Assembly (NCBI GenBank): GCA_027600665.1
Contig: JADGJL010001103.1
Span: 1-10,131, forward strand
Length of the DNA: 10,131 nucleotides
Direction of reading: 5' to 3'
Source: Irineochytrium annulatum
Lineage: Eukaryota > Chytridiomycota > Chytridiomycetes > Chytridiales > Chytridiaceae
Shown here: positions 1-7,106 of the stretch, in pieces
Numbering within the stretch: the stretch's first letter is position 1
Layout: each line of letters starts with the position of its first letter
Program-made: the position numbers and the translations under genes
Notes under the pieces: generated by a model
Seen by the model: the letters and a program-made list of their open reading frames with translations, nothing else
Told to the model about the DNA's origin: nothing
The model's database searches: none

Positions 1-1998
1 CTCCCTTGCCTGCTCCCTCACGTAACCCCTCTTAACGACCCACTCCCGCTCGCATCTGAAGAAAACCCACATCCACCTCCGGAGAACCTCGAGCAGCTTT
101 AGCGAGAAATCAACCGCCATTAGCGTCGAAGTTACGCCCGTCGCTCCGCCCCCCCCGCCGCCAACGCTCTGCCGCACGAGCGTGTAGATAAGCGTCACCT
201 TCACAATCCAAGAGAGCCGGAGAAGCGCGTCGACGGCGATGGCGAGGTAGTATGGTAGCGGGTGCTGAAAGTGGAGGTGGGGTCGGAGGAAGAAGTAGCC
301 GTCGGAGGGGCTACCGGCGGCCGCGCTTGGCGTTGTGGACGTGGTAGAGGAAGAGGTGCCACCCGGAGTCGCCGCGATCGGGGAGAAGATAGGCCGGCCC
401 GTCATGACGGCCCCGAGACCGCTAAAAAGCCAAGTGGCGTTCGTATGGATCGTGGAAAGGATTGGGTGTGCAGATGAATTGCCGCCCCATCGGCGGGAGC
501 GCCAGGCGCCGAGGTGCCAATCCATGTATATATCCCAGTAGAGGGAGTAGAGGGAGTTAATGACAGAAAAGAAGATCCTAGAAAGCAATATTAGCGATTA
601 GATATCAAAGTTAAACTGATCCAAGCTCCCGATAACAAAGCTTACCAAATGCCAACAGCAAAGTTTAGCCTGAACTCGGCGCCCTTCATGTCCATCGTCT
701 TATGGGTGCCCATGCGGGGCGACTCTAAATCCGAGATAGAGATGGCGTGATACCTCGTCCGCATCCAGTTAATTAGCCACGAGGACGCAATGACGGGAAT
801 TGCGGAGCAATACTTGATGGCGTTTAAAAGGTGGCGCGCTTTAACAGGCGGGTCGTGGGACTGTAGATACTCGGCTGTGCATTGGCGGAGGCGGAAGAGG
901 AACGGGAGGCTGCACCGATGGTGTCAGAAACTCTTACGCACACGCAGACAAATCAATCGGACGTACCAAATTAATAAAGGCCCAATAACGTCCTGCCAGG
1001 ACGTTTCTCCTACAATCTCGACCTCATCGTCCACACTCCTGCCCGTAAGCCTCCGCACCGCAAAGGAAAGAACGTCCCGCCTCTCTTTGCTCGTATCGCG
1101 GGGCGCCGGGTGAGTCGGATCGTTGTAAAGAAGGTCGGTGAAGACAATTTGTAGATCGCCGACGACCCGCGAGAAGGACGTCAGAATATCGGCAAGGATG
1201 ACGTCGCAGAAGAAGACGGTCGATCCGAGGCCGCCGAGAGCGATGCGGTACATGGTCCTGTATAAATCAATGCCGATCTTAGCCCGATAACGTAGGCGAA
1301 CGCTTCGAACCCTACCTGAGAAACAGCCCCCGCTCCCTTGCGAACATGTGATTACCCCAGGGCCACCAGATAAACCCCAGGGTGATAAGATATGTTAACG
1401 CCGGCACGATTTCGCTCGCCTCCTCTCCCCAAGGTCCCACCAAAAAAGAAAATACTAGGACGGTGACGACCGTTAGGACGAGGTGGCCCAGCGCGATGAG
1501 ATAAAGGTTCTTTATCGACAGCTCGATAGGTCCACCCACAAGCCCCGCGGATGGCGCCGAGGACGACGACGGCTTCATGATGGAGTAAGAGGCGGCCGAT
1601 GACGACGCTGTCGGGATCGAGATCGACAGTCCCGTGTTCACGCCTGAGATCGCCTTCCTGTCCTCGTACGGCGACCCGACGGTCGACGACGCCGACGAAG
1701 ACGAAGATGACGACGACAAAGACCCGATTTTCCCTACACCACCGCCGCCGCTGCCCGCGTCGACGCCAATCACGGCGTTCGGGTCCTGACCCTGCACGAG
1801 CCATCCGACGTCAATGCCCAGGATCGCGAGGATGTGGACATTGGATGCCCAGCACCAAAGGCCGAGGTTGAGGAGGAAGAGCACGTGGAAGTATATGGGG
1901 AGGCGGACGAGTTGGGAGAGGATGGGGAGGAGGAGGATAAAGGCCGGAATCGAGATGAGGGCCAGGAGAAGAAGGAGGCGGACAGCCCGTTGCTTCAT
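1..1998 (-). CDS. ERD1: Erd1-like EXS-domain membrane protein, four exons, 3' end cut by window edge
   Basis: Exons on the minus strand are 1998-1316, 1257-967, 909-646 and 577-1, joined by introns of 58, 57 and 68 bp with GT...AG ends. They give 605 codons without a stop. The product is polytopic. Residues 8-66 hold two hydrophobic segments with LPIYFHVLFLLNLGLW. After a Ser/Gly-rich insertion (about 69-157) come EXS hallmarks: ADILTSFSRVVGDLQ (250-264), LPFLFRLRQCTAEY (326-339), HLLNAIKY (351-358), YWDIYMDW (426-433), VDALLRLSW (528-536) and an RRWMWVFFRCERE block near 579-591. There is no SPX domain, which separates Erd1 from Syg1/XPR1. Yeast Erd1 is about 360 residues; the excess here lies in low-complexity loops. 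From family knowledge, Erd1 acts in the Golgi in phosphate recycling and in retention of glycosyltransferases and ER residents. The ATG at 1998 sits in a strong context (GCCACCATG); an upstream in-frame exon is possible. The EXS assignment is secure, and the Erd1 function is inferred. Confidence 0.88.
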
Positions 1999-2006
1999 GG
2001 TGGCAT
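1995..2006 (-). promoter_or_regulatory. Three-codon upstream ORF overlapping the 1998 start codon
   Basis: Directly before the ATG at 1998 there is an out-of-frame ATG (2006-2004) reading Met-Pro-Pro-stop. Its TGA (1997-1995) overlaps the main ATG as ATGA. If the transcript begins upstream of 2006 and the 1998 start is used, this overlap could lower or couple translation of the Erd1-like protein. If the start at 2144 is used, it is merely internal sequence. The sequence arrangement is certain; a regulatory role is only an inference. Confidence 0.3.
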
Positions 2007-2070
2007 TGCCGTGGCTGGAATGGCGAGTATTTAGAAATTGCCTTCACTCTCGATTCAACGAGAAGCATAC

Positions 2071-2144
2071 CTCGATGATGCCGTGATCGTCGAGGTCGCG
2101 TCCAGCAAGAAGGTTGAGAGGAAGCCCTTGAATTCATGTGACAT
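2071..2144 (-). other. Possible extra 5' exon (alternative start) of the Erd1-like gene
   Basis: An ATG at 2144-2142 opens 24 codons plus two bases, ending at a GTATGC donor (2070). An acceptor, CATTCCAG, ends at 2015, giving a 56 bp intron, the same size class as the other introns of this gene. The join is in frame with the ATG at 1998 and would add about 30 residues (starting MSHEFKGFLSTFLL) before MKQRAVR. A CTAAAT branch-like site lies inside. The ATG at 2144 has a weak context and the one at 1998 a strong one, so this could equally be a 5' UTR intron. Confidence 0.4.
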
Positions 2145-2752
2145 CCGGTGCTGCGCTAGAATTGGGCGGGACGGGATGGAGGGCGGTCGGCCGGGGATCG
2201 CTGCTGCGGCGGCCGGAACAGCCGAGTCCAGGGGGGCCGGGAAGCGCTGGATCCGAGTCGGCCGGTAGGCGGGGCTCCGATCGCGGCCGTCGGGAAGATC
2301 GTTCGGGCTCGTGCTGTCGGCGGAGCCTGCAAGCCCAATATTTGACGCCCGTCTTTCCTCACCATGCTGGCCGACCTGCTGGCGATCTTGATGTCACTTC
2401 TGATCACCTATTCCGCTCGCCGCGGAGTTTCGAGCCCGTCGGCCCCGGCCCTTCTGTCCGTCAGACAAACATCTCGAGTCGTTTGCATGGACGACGCACT
2501 CCAGCTAAAGACTTCACAGTCTGCAAACCTTTTGCAGGCTTTTTAATTGCTTTCGCAAAGCTATTTATTCATAAGCAAAAGCAGGAGAAAAGATGTATGT
2601 GTTGACGGCCGCCATAGAAAATAGAGCCGGCATTGCACAACGCCGCAAGGGTTAAATCGCAGCCCCGTGGCATAGCCACTAATAAGCCTTCCAGTCTCCC
2701 CTCGCATTCCCATAGCAGCATGGCATTTAAGCCCGGTAAGCAACAAAAGAAT
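2145..2752. other. Spacer upstream of the Erd1-like gene, no gene recognised
   Basis: About 600 bp without a supportable gene. The part nearest the Erd1-like gene (2150-2350) is GC-rich with several CGG/GGCC tracts, as expected of 5' flanking DNA. Short open frames exist on both strands, but none has a recognisable domain or consistent splice sites. Two small perfect inverted repeats lie side by side at 2521-2561. The far end probably contains the untranslated or decayed 3' part of the MYND-like pseudogene. Confidence 0.5.
2521..2561. other. Two adjacent short inverted repeats with a T-run
   Basis: CTGCAAA (2521-2527) and TTTGCAG (2531-2537) form a 7 bp stem with a 3-base loop, followed at once by GCTTTTTAATT. 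A second stem, GCTTT (2549-2553) with AAAGC (2557-2561), follows. The first resembles a stem plus T-run terminator, but eukaryotic Pol II does not use such signals. It may be the end of a small structured transcript or simply chance. Confidence 0.25.
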
Positions 2753-3211
2753 GCACAACACCTTGCTGCAGTATCACGTATCTTCGCAGCGCCGACAGAA
2801 TTCGAGCCGCCGCCGAAGCTCGTCGTGGATCCGGCCGCACTTGACGCAGGGCACCAAGGATGTAAATGGTGTGCGGATGGTCGTCCTTCCCCACGTAATT
2901 ATCCATTAGCCTTAACCGAGCCGTGCGTCCAGCATCTCCCTTAGCCGAGCATGTTTCTCAGGGGTATGCGCATCATAGAGATCACAGTAATCTGGGCGCT
3001 CTCCGTATGATTCCGAATCCTGGAAGAACGTGCAAGCAATGTTGCTGGCGTAATCGAGGGTCGAGTCGCCGGCGAAGGAGCCTGGATGGTAGACGGATCA
3101 ATTCAATGTTTAAAACGACCTGACCACGATGGCGTCCGCAATCAGATGCTTTTTACTCATACCCCGCGGCTCATCGAAGGGCAGTTGCAGGCAGACCCCA
3201 ATGTCCGAAGG
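2753..3211 (-). pseudogene. Decayed gene with a MYND-type zinc-finger remnant
   Basis: One minus-strand frame is coding-like from 3211 to 2915 (for example LPFDEPRGMSKKHLIADA, then SNIACTFFQDSESYGERPDY, then HTPEKHARLREMLDARL) but is broken by TAA at 3112-3110, TGA at 3100-3098 and TAA at 2914-2912. The coding signal then moves to another frame (MDNYVGKDDHPHTIYILGA, 2906-2850) and returns to the first, where PCVKCG, FCRRCEDT and YCSK occur. The cysteine codons at 2848, 2839, 2797, 2788 and 2770 give C-x2-C-x13-C-x2-C-x5-C, the front half of a MYND finger, with a TGA (2776-2774) just before YCSK. The next cysteine has one residue too many in its spacing. No intron of normal size removes the stops. 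Fungal MYND proteins are often regulatory or ankyrin-linked; this copy appears dead. Upstream parts may extend to about 3660. Confidence 0.6.
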
Positions 3212-3660
3212 TCACAATTGATCATGACAGATAAACAGGCAGCAGCATACGCGTCGCGCTTCAAGCTACTTCTCTTCATATTGTGAGCTGCACCCAGGCT
3301 TTCTTTGGAGTCTACGCCGCATCCTCGCAATACCGATCGACAACATTAACCTGCTGGCCTCATTGTATAACCTGGTGACGACGAAGAAAAGTTTTCGACT
3401 ACCATCATTCTGGCTTTCGTCATCGTCTTCGTGCGAGCCGTCTGCGTCCTTACACGTGATTAACCGGGGCCTCTTGGTGGCTAAAGGTAGTATCGTCGAA
3501 GGTGCACATAATCCGCTGTTACAAGCAGCTGCGCGAACAACCGGTGTTTTCGATTTAATAGGCCGGGGTAAACGCGCTATTAACGCCAAAACTCTGTATC
3601 TTCATTACAATGGTTCTCGTTCCGGCAGGGAGACCCCGCCATTTCTACATCTATGATAGA
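3212..3660 (-). other. Possible 5' part of the decayed gene, frame uncertain
   Basis: The minus strand here has a 107-codon open stretch (3589-3266, no ATG at its upstream end). Its text (KTPVVRAAACNSG, then CKDADG) has a spacing that faintly recalls ankyrin repeats. A short ATG frame at 3642 (MAGSPCRNENHCNED) ends at a stop near 3580. A coding-like frame at 3300-3190 leads towards the MYND-like remnant. The order would suit a gene of ankyrin repeats followed by MYND that has lost its frame, but the ankyrin resemblance is weak and none of these pieces is certain. Confidence 0.25.
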
Positions 3661-4056
3661 AACCAAATGCTGGGCCAGAAGGAACGAAGAAAAGTGGGAA
3701 AAAGAGAAAGGGAAATGAGACAAACATGGGTGAGGCCAGCCGGAGTTAACCAGAGAGATCCAAGAAGGCTTAAAGCGGCAAAAAGGGGAGAAAGGAAAAT
3801 CGAGAAAGGAAGCGCAGGGAGACGAAAGGATTTTGGACAAAAAAATGATTGATAGTGGGTGAATGGATCAAAGTGTACGCGCGAAAATCAAACGGAAAAG
3901 GAGAGCACGCAGGGTCCCCACAAATAAACTAAAGGAAGATCAACAGACTAGGAAAATTCGACAATAATAAAAACAAGCGTGAATCAAAACTTGTAAAGGA
4001 AATGAGTAAAATCAAAACTGCTCCATCCAAGAAAAGGCTTATCACCAATCCGCACT
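3661..4056. other. Purine-rich spacer, likely 3' flank of the 4057-6462 gene
   Basis: The plus strand is strikingly A/G-rich (runs such as GGGAAAAAGAGAAAGGGAAA near 3700), so the minus strand is C/T-rich. It lies just after the stop codon of the minus-strand membrane-protein gene and so should hold that gene's 3' UTR. A C/T-rich tract also suits the promoter of the decayed minus-strand gene further left. I see no AATAAA on the minus strand and no recognisable gene. Confidence 0.4.
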
Positions 4057-6462
4057 CTACCTCCTCCTCGTGACCTTCGGACTCTCGGGCGCCCTCGGGC
4101 TCCCGACTTCCCTACTCCTTCTCCTACGGTCACTCTCCCACACCACGCCCGGCTCCTCCTCATCCACCACAATCACCTCCGCGCTCGACCGCCTCGAGTC
4201 CCCATCCCCGTCCTCCAGCGTCCACACATCCGACGACGCCAGGTCCCCAAAGTCGCTCACGTCCAGTGACAAAGTTGGCGCGAACGATGACACGCGCCTC
4301 TGCGCCTTGTTGCTGTTGCTGGCGGCGGCGGCGGCCGAGGTGGCACCATCGCTCACCGTGATGGCGGTAGCGGCGTTCACGCCGCGAACCCCGGCGAAAG
4401 GCGTCGTCCACGACACGGGCCTGCTGCCGCCCCCGCCGCCCCCGCTGTTCCCGCTCCCGTACGCCGAGACGCTAACCACGCTCCCGTTCCTCAGCAGGCC
4501 GGACGCGCGGGCGGCCGGGACCCCCGCGGTCCGTTGCAGCTGTGGCGGCGGCGGCGAGCGGGCGGTCTTCATGGCCTGCTGCGTTAAGATGAGCTTCTGG
4601 AGCGGGCTGACGAGCGCGGCGTCGTTCTCGTCCGTCGGCGTCACCGAGCGAGAGGAGGGCGTCATCGAGACGGTCGAGGCCATCGAGGAGCGGTTCGACG
4701 AGAACGGCCACGGCGCCAGCGAGGCGATCAAAGACTGCTGCTGCTGCTGCGGGGGCACGTTGGCCAGCGGCGGCGGCAGCTGGGGGGACGCGACGATGGG
4801 GTCGGGGATGTGGACGACGCGAGAGGGGTCGTATTTCGTATGGAAGGATTTGGAGGCGGCGGGTGAAGCGACCAACGAGGTCGAGAGGGGGCGGGCCGTG
4901 GCGGCGGGCAGAGGACGTTTGGCGGATGTCGGGAGGGAGGGGCGACGGCGCACGTGGACGACGGCGGCCATGACGGCCAGGACGACGACGGCGGCGACGG
5001 CGAGGCCGGCGATGAGGGCGGAGGAGAACATGGTGGTGGCCGTGGGCGCGGCGGAGGAGTCGGTGGAGGTGCCGGGGTTAAGTGACGAGCCTGAGAGAAA
5101 AAGTTTAGCACCTTAGCATACAGTTGTAAAACATGTCGATGTTGTTAACTTACCACTCGGTGAAGATGATGAACCGCCGGGATTGAGCACCGGGGTGGGG
5201 CCAACGATTGCACCAGCCGGGGCGCCCATGACTCGGCTGGATGGCGTCGACCCGCCAGCCGCGGGAAAAGGGTTCGCACCGGACCCGGAAGAGGAGCCTC
5301 CCGCAGCCACGGCCATCGGGTTGTCCCCGGCGTTGGGCTGGAAGAAGGACGGCACCTGTGGCGAGCCGAGGAAAGATGGCGCCTGTTGTTGCTGCTGGCC
5401 CTCGAGAAGGCCGCCTGCGTTCGACGGCGCGTCGTTCATGATTGCCGCGGGTGGAGACGAGGCCACAGGCTGGGACCCGTGCCAAGGTGAGCGACCAGGC
5501 CATGAGGGTGATGGGGATGCGGCCGGAGTAGCGGCAGCGGCAGGAGCAACGAAGTCGGCCGGGGCAGGGTTGTCGGCCGGGGCAGGGTTGTCCCCGGGGC
5601 TGTTATTGGATACCGGCTGGTTGGACGCGCCGGAAGGCCCAGACGGTTGCCAGTCCGGCTTCCAGTCCGGCTTCCAGGCAGGTTGATCCGCCGGTGTCGG
5701 CGTTGGCGTGGACGGGATGACGGTGACGACCGGGACGGCGACGACGGCCGGTGTGATAGTGACGGCCGGAGTGACGGTGACCACGACAGGAACGACAGGG
5801 GTGACCGCAGGAACTACGACAGGAAGTTGAGGGATCGCGGAAGTGACGGCTGGCTTGTCATTTGGCGTGTTCTTTGGCGTGTCAGTGGGGGTGTCCTTCG
5901 GAGTGTCCTTAGGCGTGTCATTGGAATTGTCTTTAGGATTTGTGTCCGTAGGCGTTTCCTTAGGCGTGTCATTAGGAGTGTCCGTTGGCGTGTCCTTTGG
6001 CTTGTCGTTGGGCGGGTCCGCAGCTCCAGCATTCGACCCGCCGTTGCCGTCGCCGCCTTTCCCTTCGCCCTTCCCACCCCCGTTCTCGGCGACAGAAGTG
6101 GTTGGGGGAATGTCCGCGGGCATTGGCTCGGGAACTGCCACCGTCGTGGGCTGAGGAGGCGGCGGCGAAGGGGTTGTGGCCACTGGGGTAGGAGTAGGCT
6201 CCGTGGCAGTTTCTGCAGCGACGACGATATTGACGGGAGCAGGGATAGTTGGGATGCTCGCGGCGTCCGGCGGGACGGCGGATGATGACATGGGGTTAGC
6301 GGCGGGCGATGCCGTATCGACGGGCGCCAGGTCGGCGGGCGGCGCCGCAACGGCCAGAGGCAACACACCCAGACCCGTTGCAATGGCGTCAACGGCACCC
6401 AGCAAGTCGCCGTCCCGCCTTTGGCCCTGGCGTTCGAGAGCTCGTCTCAGTAGAGTCCCCAT
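4057..6462 (-). CDS. Cysteine-free Pro/Thr-rich single-pass membrane protein, family unknown
   Basis: Two exons, 6462-5154 and 5090-4057, flank a 63 bp intron (GTAAGT...CTCTCAG, with GCTAAG/GCTAAA branch-like sites) and give 780 residues. The open frame continues upstream to a stop at 6558-6556 but without an earlier ATG. ATG 6462 has A at -3 and G at +4. The first 45 residues hold a moderately hydrophobic stretch ending LGVLPLAVAA, a possible but imperfect signal sequence. Residues about 46-456 are Pro/Thr/Ser/Ala-rich, with DTPx repeats (about 151-203), a Val/Pro/Thr zone, WKPD and NPAPAD repeats and a Gln run. One clear transmembrane helix (about 461-483, ALIAGLAVAAVVVLAVMAAV) is followed by HVRRR, placing the C-terminal ~295 residues in the cytoplasm. 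This tail has a Q5 run, polyproline sites (SPPPPQLQR), RRVSS and RRSS phospho-like sites and an acidic patch before a basic end. No cysteine is present. The outline matches wall or surface sensors of the Msb2/Wsc/Mid2 kind, without detectable homology. Confidence 0.75.
5554..5592 (-). repeat. Tandem 18-bp duplication (NPAPAD x2)
   Basis: The plus-strand unit GTCGGCCGGGGCAGGGTT occurs twice back to back with no visible mismatch, encoding NPAPAD twice (about residues 291-303 of the membrane protein). Perfect identity suggests a recent slippage event. Confidence 0.8.
5646..5680 (-). repeat. Short 12-bp repeat coding for WKPD units
   Basis: The CCAGTCCGGCTT unit is repeated so that the protein reads WKPDWKPDWQP after a leading AWKPD-like start (about residues 260-272). 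These tryptophans are unusual in an otherwise Pro/Thr/Ala-rich ectodomain and could form a small binding or aggregation patch. Confidence 0.7.
5853..6011 (-). repeat. 12-bp minisatellite coding for D-T-P-x repeats
   Basis: About thirteen imperfect 12 bp units (plus-strand pattern near GGCGTGTCCTTT) lie in tandem inside exon 1 of the membrane-protein gene. They encode tetrapeptides such as DTPT, DTPN, DTPK and ETPT, with a few irregular units. Units stay in frame, so copy-number change would lengthen or shorten the ectodomain without breaking it. The Thr residues are natural O-mannosylation candidates if this part is secreted. Confidence 0.85.
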
Positions 6463-7106
6463 AGTGAGATCTGGTGCAGGCGATGAGGGCGATGGGGGCA
6501 GCCTCACTTCATACAGCCTTGTAACGGCCAGCTGTGTTGAGGGCGTCAACTTTGCCTAGCAGGAAACGCCCAGTAGGAGAACGGCCGTTCAGCAAACTGC
6601 AAACCGCGGAGTTCATCTCGGACAGAACCGAGTTCACACGATATTAGCATTACGTATGCATATCCAATGGGTCGTTGTTATTACCCTTATTAGCTGTTGT
6701 GCACTTGGGCGCGCGTAAGATGAGAGCAAAATGGTGATGACCCTTGAGATGTGTTCAGCCCAAAGTGGTGGGGAGTGGAGTTCAGCCCTAACATCAACTG
6801 TAGTGGTAAGGACGATGGGCTCACTCGGCTAGTCCAGCGACTGATTTTAATGCACAAATATATTGAAGGAACCTTCACTTGCAACGATGTTCATTGTCAG
6901 GGAATCATAGCTGTTAACTATGCAATCCTGTAGCACTTATATACATCTCACCTGGCTTTGCCGCGCTGTCCTTCAGTAAAACGCGTTCAAACGATGAATA
7001 GATGAGTGTCGTGAACAGATGGATCATCAGTCACATCCTTGCCGGTGGCGTGGCGGGGAATCAGTGAAAGCGAGTGTCACCACGATCGACACTGCTTGAA
7101 CGGAAG
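6463..7106. promoter_or_regulatory. Divergent intergenic promoter region
   Basis: This 644 bp lies between two genes transcribed away from each other (ATG 6462 on minus, ATG 7107 on plus) and must hold both 5' flanks. Visible elements are a CCAAT box on the plus strand at 6664-6668 beside TACGTATGCATAT, a TATATA-containing stretch near 6938 about 170 bp before the plus-strand start, a hairpin-like CTCGG-ACAGAA-CCGAG near 6618-6633 and a direct repeat GTTCAGCCC at 6753 and 6780. On the minus side a two-codon upstream ORF (Met-Lys-stop) sits at 6512-6504. I see no CACGTG site of the sulfur-regulator type. Which elements are used is not known. Confidence 0.6.

Noticed and set aside
1258..1315. 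GGTTCGAAGCG resembling a tRNA T-loop
   Set aside because: It lies inside the first intron of the Erd1-like gene and no cloverleaf can be drawn around it.
2574..2585. AGCAAAAGCAGG, identical to the conserved 12-base end of influenza A genome segments
   Set aside because: Nothing viral surrounds it; a single 12-base match in 10 kb is best explained by chance.
3083..3120. A possible 38 bp intron removing the two stops in the MYND relic
   Set aside because: It is shorter than any other intron here and its length would shift the reading frame.
4736..4750. CTG/CAG run as a separate microsatellite element
   Set aside because: It is simply the coding sequence of a five-glutamine run in the cytoplasmic tail.
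4070..5116. A 348-codon open frame on the plus strand opposite the membrane-protein gene
   Set aside because: It is a by-product of GC-rich codons on the other strand. It reads runs of Cys, Gly and Leu opposite Gln, Pro and Gly codons, and it spans the intron of the spliced minus-strand gene.
5814..6398. A 194-codon minus-strand frame within exon 1 of the membrane-protein gene
   Set aside because: It is a shifted reading of the same repeats, rich in Arg/Pro/Leu, with no domain; the frame that joins to the transmembrane exon is the real one.
6463..6549. Extension of the membrane protein to position 6549
   Set aside because: That codon is TTG, and an in-frame TAG lies at 6558-6556. A nuclear fungal gene should start at ATG, the first being 6462.
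6751..6933. A 60-codon plus-strand frame in the divergent promoter
   Set aside because: It begins with GTG, has no recognisable domain and lies in a promoter region.
7074..7106. Start of the SulP gene at 7074
   Set aside because: The codon is GTG; the ATG at 7107 has a good context and is the first in frame.
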